Counted from the first letter of the stretch, positions 13,501 to 27,070 are shown. The stretch is DNA of 64,000 nt from Adineta steineri (GCA_905250115.1 CAJNOI010000006.1:787526-851525), one strand, 5' to 3'. Numbers and translations: made by a program. Notes: a model not told the origin generated them from the letters alone.

Positions 13501-16451
13501 AACACTACATTGTAACTCAATACATAATATTAGTGGATAACTAAAAACGACAATAAAATATCAGAATATGACTATTTAATTCTTTTCTACCTTGATGTTT
13601 CAAAAGCATAATTATTAATCGCTTCAAGCGCTTCATTTAAAGGAATACGAGATGTTAATGTTCCGTTATGAATTAATGGTTGACCATCAACTCCATCAAA
13701 ACAATGTAGTTCTAAACAACGGCATCCACGCATTAATGCGTGAATAAATCCATCAACACTTGATGGACCTTTTAATTGATCAGCCAAAAGAAATCTATGA
13801 AAAATAAACAGTATACATATATTAATATATCCTTTAGCTTATTACCTTACAAATTAATATATCTATATAAATTCTTTTCTTAAAGTAAGTAACATAATAT
13901 TTACAAATTCTATTCTCATTCAATGATATATATATATATAAATACAAAACAGCTATTATTTTTTCTCCTCATATATCTTTATAATGATGAATTGCGTGAT
14001 TGGCATTCATTATTCATTCCGATGTATCTTCGAATTAACATGCTCTTTTTCTATAGACTCTATATATATTATAATCTATAATGCATGCATATTTTATACG
14101 ACATGATCATAAATAAATAAATATATATGTCTTCATGTCAAATCTTTATGAATATAAAATCGAAAATTTTTTATCTTATACGATAATAACAAAAAATATC
14201 GAATTAAAATAATTCCCGAAGATATATATTTAAGTATTAATTAAATTTTTTTCTTGAGGCTTAGATGTTAATTCAATTTTAGTTTCTTATCGATTTCCGG
14301 AATAATAAAATAAAATAAAATATGTTATTAATTTCTATTTACGTATTATGTGATGACGCAATAAAATAATGATTAAGTGGATGATCCATTTCTTGACATA
14401 CACTTCGATTATTTGGATTAAATATATCACATTCAGGTGATAGAAGATAATTAGTAAAACCTAAAGGAAAAATATTTTCTTAAAGAAATTTAGATATATT
14501 TTACATACCATCAATGCCTAAATGTCCTAAAAGCTTAGCTTCTGTTGATGGTTCAAATTCTTGAATGATTTCTGTACATTTTTCACTGGTTATTTTTGAC
14601 ATCTATAATAATTAAATTATAGAAAAAAAAGCAATGAAATATTTTTTTTCGTCTTTACGCCTTGTTCAGCTTCGAGAAATAATGTTAGATCTTCAGTTGA
14701 TAAAAAATCTTGATTACGAGAATATCTGTTAATATAAAAAGTTTCTAATTAAAAGATTACATTTAAAAAATTAAATTTACCTGACAAGTAGATGATAGAT
14801 TTCAGGTCGAGTTGAAAGTTCTTTGAATACATTAATAAGTTCATTAGTTGTAAAATATCCTCGTGCATCTTCTGGTTTATTCGCTTGGATTTCCTTTTTG
14901 TAAGAAAATTTATTTAATAAATATAAATGAGAAATTAATTAAAATTTTGTTTTACTTGTAATCGAACTTTAGCTTTATCTTCTGAAATACCATAATCAAT
15001 TAATAATCTCACAGCTTCTTCTTCATCAATTGAATTTGTATTTGTATTTGTAACTGGTCGATTTTCATCTGGATTTATTTGCTCAGGTTCATTTGTTAAT
15101 GTCGGTAGACCGACTGCAAATGCATCACGTAACCATCGATCACGCATTTGTTGACGATCTTCAAAATCTATGTTTGAAAAGCATTAATATAAAAATCTTC
15201 TATTCTTGATTCTTTTATTATGAATAGGGGAGAAAATATTATGGGTACAGATGAAGTCATTAGAATACGTCTTATATAACACGTTCGAACAAAGCAACTC
15301 GATGTAAACGGAAGGAAGCGATTTTCCGAGTTTCCGGACAAGCGTACTATTGATAAAGATCTATAGAAACTCTAATAATTTTACTGTTTTTAACAAAGTA
15401 TTTTATCAACATCATTATCATGAAATTATACTAAATTTTGTTTTTTTAAAGAAACATAATCAACTGAATATAATTACCTGCTGTTGATGGTGCAGTTCCT
15501 TGACCAGAAATAAGACATGATAAACCAGTTACCCATATATTTGCTTCATCAGCACTACTTGCTACAAGATCTAATGAAACATATTGATTACTTCCATTAG
15601 TATAAATAATCGAAAAAAGTGATTCATTTTGAAATTGATGTGTATATTCACGAAGACGTTCAGTTGTTTTTCCTAATCGTATTTCTTTGATCGAATCAAT
15701 TGTAACTAAGAAAATATAAACGCAATATTGATTTTTTTTTGTTTCAATACAAAAAATAATTTTACTAGTAGCTTTTGATGGTTTTTTAGATGTTGGATAC
15801 CAACTAATTGCTGTTAATGTATCATTAAGTTTATATAAACGACGAAATTGACGTGCATATGAACGAACTTTAAGAAAATCACTTCCTTCTTGCATATAAC
15901 GAAGACAATCACAAACTAGAAATAAGAAAAAAAATAGATTTATCAATAGAATGAATATTTTACTTACCATCAGCGACTTTCTTCTCAAATGGCATCGTAC
16001 TAAATGAAACAACTTTTCTTTTAAATGGTTTATTTGTTTGATTTTCTTCATTATTATTTGTAAGTCCTGTTGAATTTTCTTCATTTGTTATTTCATCATT
16101 ATCATTATTTGTCGTTAATATTTGTTGATTATCATCGTTTGTTGATAAATGATTAGTATTATTGTTATTAGGTGTGACAATAACATCATCTTGAAAAAAT
16201 GCTCGACGTCGATTTATTTGTTGCTGTTTTCGTAGAACACTTGTTGTGCAAATAGACGATGATCGACAAGATACACTTGATGTTGTACTATTTGAAGATG
16301 AACGAAGATTACCAAGATTATTTTCATCCAAATCTTCTTCTTTATTTTGTTCACCATTCATTATTGTCGATAGATATTTGTTATAATTAATGTCATTTTC
16401 ATATGTTAAATCATGTGTAATATGCAACTTTGACGGCTGAACTTTAATCAT
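10589..16451 (-). CDS. PLCL: Phospholipase-C-like protein (PRIP/PLCL family), probably inactive
   Basis: Many small exons. Order: Ser/Asn-rich N-terminus, [15 protein letters not shown] block, PH domain ([36 protein letters not shown], about 15490-15960), EF-hand-like region (14380-15170), PLC X domain (13380-14400), acidic linker, PLC Y domain ([20 protein letters not shown], 12500-12870), C2 domain ([19 protein letters not shown], 11940-12230) and a C-terminal helical tail with a CELNEMCGL motif (10589-11560). This order and the MPFEKKV and CGL signatures fit PRIP (PLCL1/2), a non-catalytic InsP3-binding scaffold that in mammals binds phosphatases and GABA-A-receptor partners. Catalytic sites are altered: SSHNT is kept, but the Ca2+-ligand motif ELDxWDG reads ELHCFDG, and the second catalytic-His region reads LIHNGTLTS, one residue short. 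A poly-Ala run lies at about 12405-12435. The start is the ATG at 16451; an upstream exon cannot be excluded. Confidence 0.87.
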
Positions 16452-16494
16452 AAGTGCCTACAGTAGGCTGTATTAATTGTTGTTTAGTTTTCAT
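16444..16494 (-). promoter_or_regulatory. Upstream ORF overlapping the PLCL start codon
   Basis: A 16-codon ORF starts at the ATG at 16494, just after a TTTATTTAG splice-acceptor-like motif. It ends at a TAA (16446-16444) that overlaps the assigned start ATG (16451-16449) in another frame. If both lie in the mature mRNA, the uORF could lower initiation at the main start. Alternatively GTAGGC inside it is a donor and the true start lies elsewhere. Confidence 0.35.
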
Positions 16495-19400
16495 TCTAAA
16501 TAAAAAAAATATATAGAATTTGCTATATCAATAATAAACAAATATTAACTGAATTGAACTATATATATATATATATATATAAATGTGTTGTGTAGTTGGC
16601 TATTCTAGATTACATGTTCATGACATTTCTCTGTCACTACTACCGTATGTTATTTGATGCTCGTTATAGAGAGAAAAAGGAAAATAATCGAATAGAAAGA
16701 AATAGAGAAACGAGATGTGTTTCTTTTTTTTGATAAAGAGAGAGGAAAAAAGCGAACATGAAATAAAGAAGGAAAAAAAACATCTTAATCCCCGTGAGCA
16801 TAAAAAAAATCTAATGAAATAAATGACTATAGAGTGAACATCGTTGATGAAGGTTTTCTAATGATAAGGCGATTACATACTCAACACTCAATACACAAAT
16901 CTGTCTTGTAATGAAATAGAACCTAGCTTGTTGACTACTACTGCTACTACTAGTCTCGATTCGTCATTGTATATGAGTGTGTGCGCGTAGATAGAACAAT
17001 GGGAAAAGGATGAAAAAATGTAATTTCCCTTCTCTTCTTCGACGAGAATGACTTTGACAAGCTGAATGCACATGTGTGCACGCACAGACACACACAGATT
17101 GGTACCAATGTCTTTTTTTCCATTGTGCTTCGGAATTTCTATTCATAATCTATTTTTAAACTTGTAACAAGCGAACAAATATATAGAATGTTTTAACATG
17201 CGTTAGAAAAGAAAAGACAACTATAATTATAATAAATAAATCGTTATAATTTTACTCCCTGTTTTTTTCTGAAGAAAAGAATTAAATATATGATGATTAT
17301 ATAAGAACGCAGAAAGAGAAGAAGAAAAAAAACGAATGAATATATAATATACGTGTTTTTCTATTTTCTTCATTTTTTTCTTTTAATTTTGTTTTCTCAA
17401 TATATGTTAGTATCAATGAATTCTATTACTTTATAAATAAAAGAAACAACGACATCATGCTGTACTACTATCAGGAGAACAATATGAAAAGATTGTCAGT
17501 CAAAAGAAAAAATAAAAAAAATTATAACAAAAGACTATCGAGCGAACTAAATTACCATGACAGTATATTATATGGTAGAATTTATGTATAGACACGCTGT
17601 TCTTAATAATGATGATAATTATCATAAGAATCCAAATGTTGTTAGAATCATGATTATTCTTATTTATGGTGCAGATGTTGTAATACCAGGAAAAAAAAGT
17701 CTCAGCATCTGTTTTCCACCCCTATCGAATGACGTCGAGAAAGAAGAACTGTTGCAGTATATATCAAAATAGAATATATGAGAAATCAAACATATAAATA
17801 TAGAGAAAGAATTGTTATTTTACACTCTTCTTTTTTTTATATGATTGATTTTACTTAATGATCTTCATTGGTAATACCATTGATGCTAATGATGATAGAC
17901 AAATAAAAAGCTCTTATTTGTCATTATAATATCAACGTATTGATTTTTACGCTTAGTAAGAAGTGCTAATTGTTCGCACTCTATTAACTCAATCGATCAA
18001 ATGATCACGGTATGTTAATTTTGTTGTTTGGGGGCATATGGAGAAAAACCCTGGTCGTCATCATCATAAAGTCAATCAATAATATGACGTCGTATTTCTC
18101 TTTCATAAAGCGGTTGCACATACAAATATAAATATTATGTCAATTGGACCACGTCTATAAAGTAGGGAACAAAATAAACATGACATTCAATACAGAGAAC
18201 TAAACGCACGCAAAACACTGATCTTATTACCCCCATTGGAGCAATTTACTACGCATGTTCACTACAGCACTTTTTTTCTTGCATCGTCGTCTCGTCTCTT
18301 GAGATACAGATAGTCAGCTGCGTGTGTTCGTTAGGCGGAAATTATCAACGGAATGAGAAGAGAAAAGGGCACTATTCTAAAAGCCATCATAAATAAGCCT
18401 TACGGGTATAGTTTGTTGAAAATGATCATCCTTAATCCAAAGAAAAGAATATGACGTTAAAAATAGCTGTCATATAAAAGATTTATTCAGCACGCTATAC
18501 AGAAACCTAAATGATTTGTCATAAAACATCATTGATTTATCTATTAAATATATCTTCAAAAAATTTGTATATGAATAAAATTTAGCATAATTAATAGTCC
18601 ATTAAGTATGTAATGTTGCTATTGTATTCCTTATCACAATTTTCTTTTTAACTGTTTGTTTGTTTTTTTATATGAAATATATTTTTTTTCTTAAACTTAA
18701 TCTCAGATTAATGATCTATTAAAACAAACTCAGATTACATTTCTATATTTAAATATGTCTAAAAAAAGAAGAAGAAGAAGAAGTCAATTCTATCTAATAA
18801 TAATATTTCCAAATAAAAAACATTTTTTCTTTGATAAACATACAATGAGTCAAAAGTCCAAAGAAAATTTCTTATCAATCACGTATTCGATTATGAATAC
18901 ATGCTATATCCTTGAAATCATTTATCATGAATCGTATTTGATAGATTCTATTATGAAGAAATCTTAGAAAATTGTTTACGAAACAAATATTTTATCCTTA
19001 AAAATCTTTAAAAACAAATCAGGATGTATCTATTGAAGTGTATTCAAGTGAAATAAATAGTTTACATTGTCTATTGTTTTGAATGAAAAGATAAGCTTCA
19101 CCTTCAAAGTATTACTCATATTGCAAATTAAGAAAAGAAAACGAACTATTTTTATCATTAAGACGTATAAAGAGTTGATGTTTATACGCTTGTTCTCATC
19201 TTCAATTGTAACAAAACGTGAACAAGCTTATTTTCTAGTTCTGAAATAGCATCTTCTAACATATACGACATACTCATTTATAATTGTAGAAATCTTCTAA
19301 ACATTACTCTTCTCAAACTCATTCTCGTCTAGTCATTTAATAACACAAGGAAATACTGGCTATTCGAAAATATCTACTTTACATAACGATAATAATAGAG

Positions 19401-19908
19401 TAGATATTATCTATTTCTAGACAAATTTTGTATTATATACTACAACTGAAAATAATTTCTTCATTATTATGACATATAAAATAGTAATATATCTTACTTT
19501 TTTTTTTGTCAGCATATATATGATATATATATATTAAATAGTATTCTTCAAATACGAACCAATCTACAAAATGGGAACATATTGATCATTAATCAAATTT
19601 GACGATGACGACAACAACAACAACAACAACATATATATTTCTCTCTCTTTTTTTTTATATTTAAATTTATTTCATAAAATAGATACATGACACAAAACAA
19701 CACCGAATAAGTATATATTGATGCTTAAAAACTGGATTATAGATTATGGAACACATGAGAAGAAAAGCTGATGTTATTTAATACACGCATGAGAGAAGAA
19801 GAGATTAATACGGAAGAAAAAAAAAACAACAAATCACTGTTATCTATATACAAAAAAATGCAAATCATCTTATATACATGCATATATATATATATATATA
19901 TAAATCAA
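16495..19908. other. 3.4 kb non-coding interval
   Basis: Sits between the 5' end of the PLCL-like gene and the 3' end of the DRAM-family gene. It contains TA-dinucleotide runs (16560-16581, 19883-19903), a short CAA run (19612-19630) and purine tracts (16665-16760). The short ORFs here have no recognisable domains and look like chance. Part of it is probably the PLCL promoter. Confidence 0.5.
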
Positions 19909-21764
19909 TTAATCTTGATCATCAATAATATCATTTGTAAGAAAAATTTTTGGTGAAATTATTTTGATACGACGAAAATCAATTATTAATGTAAACATAT
20001 AAATAAGAAGAAAACTTGTTAAAATCCATGCTGATATAATAGTACATAAATGACATATCCAACCCTAGAATTTCATAATGAAATTTTTTAAATAATACTA
20101 ACAAAACAAATTCACACATACAGAACTTGCTGGTGTCCATAATTTTTGTTCATTATTATATTTAACCACTGTAATTGTTTGAAAAACAATAACTAAAAAA
20201 AAAATAAAGTAATTATTTCCTATAAAAATTCTTAATAATTAAATAAAATAACAACAATATCAAATAGTACGTGATTTATTTTTGCAAATAGAACCATATG
20301 TATTCAAAAAAAATCATACTAACGTATAATTTTCTAACAAGACTATTGACATCTCCTGACTTTGAATAGAAAAAAGGAAGTAACTAACATTTAAAATATT
20401 TTTTGTCTATTATTATTTTCTTTTCTTTATCTTATAGTAAATACAAAAATTTGATTTTGAAATTATTATAAATATATGTATTCCATAAACATATCTATAA
20501 TTACAATCGTAAAATTTTTTTTTGCTTTCGTCATTAATAGATTTCATATCTGTAATTCTATAAATAAAGTACAACAAAACAAAAAAGAGACATTCAGGAT
20601 ATATTAATCTGTCAAAAATATAAATCAATAATCGATCTATAACGTTCTCTCTTTATTATAATATGAAGTTTATAATTAATTACGTGTTTGTAATACATAT
20701 TCTATATTTACTATAACATAAATCATCAGTATATATTTCATTTATAAATTGTTAATGTTTTATAATCCTGTCATTATAGACTCGTTTGTTTCTTGTTCTA
20801 TTATTAATAAATAGAAAACTAAAAAATGCTATTATCCAGATTATTTCATTGATTGACTAATATATCTATATCTCATTCATCATAACTGTTATATCAAAGA
20901 TTTTGTTTTATATAACAATGATTATCAATATTCTTCTTACATGCAATGAGTGCCAAAGTACAGATAGCTGTGAGTATAGTGCGAATGATCGGTAATATTC
21001 GACTTGAATATAATAATGGTCGAATCCATATTGATAAAAGCATTTCACAATAGAGTGCTCCAACGCCAGCAACAAATGTTAAATATGTTGCAAATAATCG
21101 AACAGGAAATACATTAGCATGCTATAAATAACAATGATGATAAAAATATTGAAAAAAAAAAGAACATGTTAGATTACTTACTGGGAAGTTCGAAATAATA
21201 CTCATACTAAATGCACTGGTTATGCCACAAATAAGAAAAGTTAAATTTGATTGAGAATATTTGACTCCACATGTTGGATTATTTCGAATAAGTTCAGCAC
21301 TTAAATAAGAAAAATAATTAATTCTTTCTTTCTTTTTTTTTTAATTAAATATTTATTTACATTTGACGATAACGAATATAAATAGTAATGACAACTAGAA
21401 TTAGAAAAAAAAATTCTTTAGGTACGTTTCTCGACATTTAAGAAAAATGACTTACGAACAAATGATGCAAAATTAATAATTTGTGAATAGATACATGATT
21501 CCGGTGAATCAGTCGATGAACGACTAAGGAAATAAAAGATAAAACAATATAAGTACATTTAACTAATTTTTTAAAATCAATTTATACCTGACAAATGGAA
21601 ATTCAACTTTTGAATGACCAAGTTCAACAGCGACAATAAAACTAAAAGATCAAATTAATAACAAAAATATTCTTCTAAATTTAATTAACTTACGAAAGAA
21701 AATAAGCAAGTGGTACAAGTATACACACTGAAAGTGGAAATATATAAAGACATCGTTCAATCAT
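19909..21764 (-). CDS. DRAM: DRAM/TMEM150-family multi-pass membrane protein
   Basis: Seven or more short exons, mostly too small to show as long ORFs. Read from the ATG at 21764 they give MIERCLYIFPLSVCILVPLA (TM1), VAVELGHSKVEFPFV, SPESCIYSQIINFASFV, VVITIYIRYRQM, FLICGITSAFSMSIISNFP, LTFVAGVGALYCEMLLSIWI, a further TM segment, KLWTPASS, and a last TM ending DFRRIKI before the TAA at 19909. The PESC motif, the IYIRYRQ motif after TM3 and the N-rich motif before the fourth exon match the DRAM (damage-regulated autophagy modulator)/TMEM150 family of six-TM proteins in lysosomal or plasma membrane. Role in autophagy is by family only. One intron (about 20209-20940) is about 0.73 kb. Exon ends at the 3' side are less certain. 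Confidence 0.78.
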
Positions 21765-22019
21765 TTTTTTTTTCTAATAGAATAAATAAATCTAAAAACA
21801 ACAAGATTTTTTTTTTATTCGATCTGACAAATCAACCAAACAAACAAAATAAGAAAAACCACTGTCAAATTAAACCGGATAAAAAACATAAATATCACAC
21901 ATTGTTATGATAAACATACAAAAAAAGAAAAAAGAAAAGCAACAATTTCGAAAATAAATAGGTTCTATTTCATTTGTTTTGAGCAAAATAAAAATCACTT
22001 GAAATTTTTTACTGATCGT

Positions 22020-24609
22020 TCATATACACAATGGACAATACCATTCACCGGGTGGTGGTTCACTTAATCGCGGATTTAAACAATCCATATGATAAGCTCT
22101 AAAATAAAAGAATGAATGTTTAGGTATTATAGATTTCTTTTTGTTTTCTTTTTGTAAATCTTTACCGATCACAATAGTCACAAAAAAGTAATTCATCATC
22201 ATGTTCAACTGTTCCACATTGAATACATTTTTTACAGTCAATACATTGCCATGCATATGTTTTTATTGTTTTAACAATATTAGTATTTTCAAAATTTAAA
22301 CATTTATATGCATGCATGCTTTTTTCACATTGTGAACAACGAATAAGTTCATCATTATTCATATTTGCTCCACCACACATTGTACAAGTTATTAATGATA
22401 ATGGTTTAGCTTGAGACTGAATAAAAGAAATAGACTAAATTAATGATATGATTAGCATTTTTCATTTGACAATGACAGGCAACATTTTTTATTAGTCATT
22501 TTATATCGTAAAAGACATTTTTGTAGTTCAAGGATTCTTTCATTAGTTACATGTCATCCTAGAGATTGAACTTCCTTTCTTTCTTTCATTTTTTTTTGAT
22601 TGATATAAATATTCTAGACAAGTCTAATAAATATATTTGATAAAAATATAGTTCCACATACAAAAGCATCACACAAGTTTCAAGGGCATAAACCATTGTT
22701 ATGAGTATTTAACTATATGTTTTTTTATCAAATAAATTCATTAGTTAAATATTAAAGATCAATACCTGAGTTTTATTTGTTGTTTTTTTTGAGTTTCGTT
22801 GTTTTTTAATAATAAAATCTGTATCTTTTTTTTCTAATTTAATTTGTATTCTAGTTGAATCAAGTGCAAGAGCATCTTCAATTAATTTATCTCTTTGAAT
22901 CGTTACAATAGGTTGTGTAAACATATTTGATAACATTTGATTTGTTTTAATTTGTTGTTGTTGTGTTTTTTCTGTCATTGCTTCTTGTTTAAGTAATGAC
23001 ACTAATAATGATTCATTTTTTGAGTTATGTCGACGATTAATTTGTTCACTAAAAATAGATTTTTAGAGAGAAAAAAAGAAATAATAATTGACATGTTTGT
23101 TTTAATTTAAATTACTTTTGTTTCGATTCATCTTGACAAGTCATTAAATGTGTTTGCAATTGATTTTTATTTTTAAATTTTTGATTACAATTTTGACAAT
23201 CAAAATTCATAATCATTCGTCGTTTACTTATTCTAGTTGATTGTATAGATTCATTTAATATTACAACTTGATCATCATTTGTATTCAATAATGGTTCAGT
23301 TTTAATTTCAGATGTAAAATTTTCTGTGGAAAATTCTTCAAATGGTTTTATTGATTCATTTGTTTCATTTAAATCAATTTTACTACTAGTTTGTTTATTG
23401 AATGATGTTAACAAATATGGATTATATCTTGTCTGACGATAATATGATCGTCTAGGATAAACACATATTTGATCAGCTCGTGTTACATTGACACGATCCG
23501 AGATTTGATGATAATGTGAAGAACGTTTTTGTTGTATACCAGTTTGACCATCAAATACATCCGATATACGATGACGTCGATCACGTAATAATGACTAAAA
23601 AACAATATTAAGCTTGTTGGGGAAAAATTCTTTTTGACATATAAAAATAGAAATTTTTCTTTTACTGTATTTTTAGAATTTTTCTCTTGACAAGAATGAC
23701 AAATTCCTTCGACATCTTGACAACAACTCATATTTATTTATAAACAATATTTTTTTTTCCTCCAAAAGAACATACAGATTATATCATGATGAATATTTAT
23801 ATAAAAATCAAAAAAAGTTTTTTTTTTATATTTAATTAATCTGACTATAATTCATTTAAGATCGAAAGAAGATCATTTTAAATATTATAGCAAGTAAAAA
23901 TTAATTAATATTATTTATTCTATAAGCAATAGTGTAACAATCATCAATGAAAACACCTTTCCCAGAACATTACAAGTGTATTTGATAACACCCATCTTAT
24001 GTATACTGTATACTTCGTTTCCCACGAGGTCACACATGCATTCTGTGTGATGTTTTATTCTCTTTGAATTACCATAGAACAGTTCTATATATCTCTGTTA
24101 TATTAGAATCAAGGAATCTATCGTACAGGAAATAAAGAATCTTATCAAACATAGAAGAAGAAGAAGACCTCGAATCAAGGCAAAAACAACAGATCTAGAA
24201 GAAAACTTGTATATATAATCAAATGAAATCTACTGTATGATTTTTTTATATCTAACCATATTTATCGATTATACAATATCTTCAATCGAAATAACAAAAA
24301 GTGATTACTTTATTTCTATGTATTAATATAGACTATTATTTGTTTAATCTTCTGAGATTTCTACTTGAAAGAATAAATCCGCCCTATTATAGATCAAAAC
24401 CCTAAGTTTATAAGCTTAATAAACATGCGAATATACGGGGAGTATGTTTTTTTAGTCATCCATCATATATAAAAAAAAATAATATAAAACAAGAAAATTA
24501 CTTGATTATATTTCGATGTTAATAATATCGATTCATCATAATTTCTTCCAAGAACTTGAATAACAGATGAAATTGGAATAATAATAGGAGATGTTGATGA
24601 TGTTATCAT
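22020..24609 (-). CDS. DPF: DPF/BAF45-type double PHD finger protein
   Basis: Exons are about 24502-24609, 23116-23594, 22766-23048, 22166-22416 and 22020-22098. The first exon, 0.9 kb upstream of the rest, encodes an N-terminal Requiem-like domain (VIQVLGRNYDESILLTSKYN continuing in exon 2 to DGQTGIQQKR and YPRRSYYRQTRYNP) and joins exon 2 in phase 0. A single zinc finger (CQNC, then H-x3-C) follows. The C-terminus is a tandem PHD pair (CTMCGGANMNNDELIRCSQC, then CIQCGTVEHDDELLFCDYCD and YHMDC) ending right after CPLC. This Requiem, zinc finger, double-PHD order is that of DPF1-3, BAF/SWI-SNF subunits whose PHD pair reads acylated histone H3. The zinc finger ends H-x3-C rather than the usual H-x3-5-H. 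Confidence 0.88.
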
Positions 24610-24880
24610 AATTAAATCTGAAATACAAAACATCAATTAGCAATATATATGCATACAAAGCAAGCAAGCAATTTAAAATAAATTATAATTCGAACTAAAC
24701 AATTTGTAATACATTGGACGGGATATACATATATACACATATAGAAATATAAAGATAAGTAAAGCAAAAACAAATAAGTTCATCAGTCATAATACTGATT
24801 GTTTCGTTTTCTTTTGTTTGTCTTGTTCAACACACGGGCGGCAATTTAAAATTGATCTGACCGTACACAAAAAAAAGTTC

Positions 24881-26362
24881 TTATTGACCACCAGTAGATG
24901 CTTTATTAGTAGTGACAATAACAGTGACAATAACGGCCACAATAACCAAAACTAATAGAACAATAGTTAGTGTACAAAGAAATTTTCGCCGATTGCATCG
25001 TTGATAACATCTTCCAGTCTAAATTAGAAAAATAAATATCAGTACTTATTCATTGTAATTGTAGACAACAAAAAATAAATAACCTTGACAAGACGACTAA
25101 AGAAAAAAAGAAGCAAAAGAAAAAATACAATTACCTTTTATCTCGTTCTTTTATTTTTTTATTTCATTTTTTTTTTGGTTTATTGATGAAAAAATATAAA
25201 ATATATAAAGCACAAGCATATCATTCAATCTACATGCGACAACATAACATAAAGAAATAGAACAACAACAATAATAATAATCAATAACAAACATTAATAA
25301 TAATAATAAATATAACATACGGATCCTAAAGATTCTTCACTAAAATAATGGCGAAGTGTATAACGATTTCTGTCATGTCTTTGCATATTATCCGATGTTA
25401 TTTCAGATGTATATTTATGCATATTTTCAACTAAAAAATAAACAAATTCCATAAATACTTTTTTTTTGAATAAAATATATATAAACCAAATTCTTTTGAA
25501 TAAGATGTAGCATGAGTTCGTAATTGATAAACATCAATTTGTTCGATTTCTTCTCGAAGTAATTGAACACCTTGAATTTGACTAAATTAAAAAAATTTGA
25601 TTTCTTTATTATTATTTTCAAATTTTGATTTTAGTACTTTAATAATTCAATATATCGATTTGTTTCATTTTCTTCTGCTTCAAGATTTTCATATGAAACT
25701 TCATCGGCATTTATCGTTGAATCTTCAAAACCCAAATTAACAACATTTGTACGATCTTAAATTCAAAATAAATATATAAATAATTTAAAGATGAATAGAT
25801 ATATCATACCTCCACTAGCTAAGGGAAAATAAACAAGTAGAATTGAAAACTTATGAAGTAAATCTTCATAGTAATTAAGCGAAGCCAACGTAAAACACAA
25901 ACATTTTTCAAAACTACGCATTGATAATTCACTTTTAACTCTAAGAAAAATAAAACCTTAGAAAATATTTCATTTAGATTAATTAACTTACGAAGCGGTT
26001 GCTGATGCTGCTTTTCGTATTAATTCTCGTTGTTGATAAAAACTACGATTAAGTCGTTCTTTAAGCTTTTGAATCTTATTTCGTAATTTAGTTGTATCAC
26101 ATGATGTACCGATATAATAAATATATTGTCTAAATTTTCCTACATCTTTCATACAATCATGTAATGCCTAGAAAAAAAAACGTTAAAATATATTTAATGA
26201 AATATTTAATTAATTGAAATCTACTTTAAAAATTTCTCGATCATCTGGTATATTAGTCGTTGTTGTTGTTGCACCTGCTGAAGGTTGTCTCGATGTTGGA
26301 ATCACATCAATTGGTCTCATCGAAACAATTGTTGAATCGACAACACCGCCCGTTGAGGGCAT
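24881..26362 (-). CDS. Tail-anchored protein resembling RGS7/RGS9-binding proteins
   Basis: Seven exons from the ATG at 26362 to the TAA at 24881. The N-terminus is Thr/Pro-rich. A helical region follows (DCMKDVGKFRQYIYYIGTSC, LRNKIQKLKERLNRSF, QQRELIRKAASATAS), then a conserved-looking helix (FEKCLCFTLASLNYYEDLL), acidic segments, and SQIQGVQLLREEIEQIDVYQ. Just before the single C-terminal membrane helix (FLCTLTIVLLVLVIVAVIVT) is a Cys/Arg cluster (CYQRCNRRK) that could be palmitoylated. The D-C-x-x-x-V start, the Leu-Arg/Ala helix and the cysteine-rich helical core recall R7BP and R9AP, syntaxin-like anchors that hold R7 RGS-Gbeta5 complexes at membranes. A divergent syntaxin/SNARE-like protein is the alternative; no clear SNARE heptad with a central Gln or Arg was found. 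Confidence 0.5.
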
Positions 26363-27070
26363 TCTTTTCTTTTTCGAAATGTCAAATCTTTTGTTCTATT
26401 TTTTTTTCTTCTTTTTTTCTATCTATTCAGAAAACGAAGAAGACTTTTGATATATGGAGAAAAAAAAGAAGAGGAAATGGACGCAGAACGGATAAATATT
26501 CAATGTCGCTATATCCTATACTATATTTCATAATGAATGTGGCGCTTTCAATGAATTATTTTAATTTTATTGAATATTTGATTAATATTCTTTTCGAAAA
26601 TAAATCCAAAATAAATTTAAAACTAAAAATAATTATATTTATTTACCTATAGATGACGTTATATAACACTATAAATGTAAAAGATTAATTAATTAAACAG
26701 CTTTCATTGCTTTGATCTTTTGTTCGATATATAACACACACACATTCATTCATATATTTAATTATATCGATTACTATATTACTTCATAGAAAAAACTTTA
26801 GATATTATCCAGAATGAGTTAATAAGAGAAAATATATTCGCATAAATTATGTTCATACAGAATATTTTGTTTGAATGACTTTATAATTTATTTGATATAG
26901 ATTTCTTTTCTGTTTTTTTTACATTAATTAAGCAATTTAGTCTAAAATATGATTTAAAAAAAAGGATAGAAACAATCCGTAACTTTTTTTTCATTAAAAC
27001 AATTATAACAAATAGATTTTATCAGTAGATATGTGCATACATAAATATATCTGAGGAGAAAAAAAAATCA
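26363..27070. other. Intergenic region upstream of the tail-anchored protein gene
   Basis: About 0.7 kb, AT-rich, with T-tracts at 26400-26425. No supported gene. Confidence 0.45.

Noticed and set aside
17557-17772. 71-residue plus-strand ORF
   Set aside because: No domain or splice support, and composition is typical of chance ORFs in this desert.
23483-23731. An ORF starting MSCCQDVEGICHSC as the start of the DPF gene
   Set aside because: The exon starting at 23594 joins in frame to the Requiem-domain exon at 24502-24609; the upstream part of the ORF is intron.
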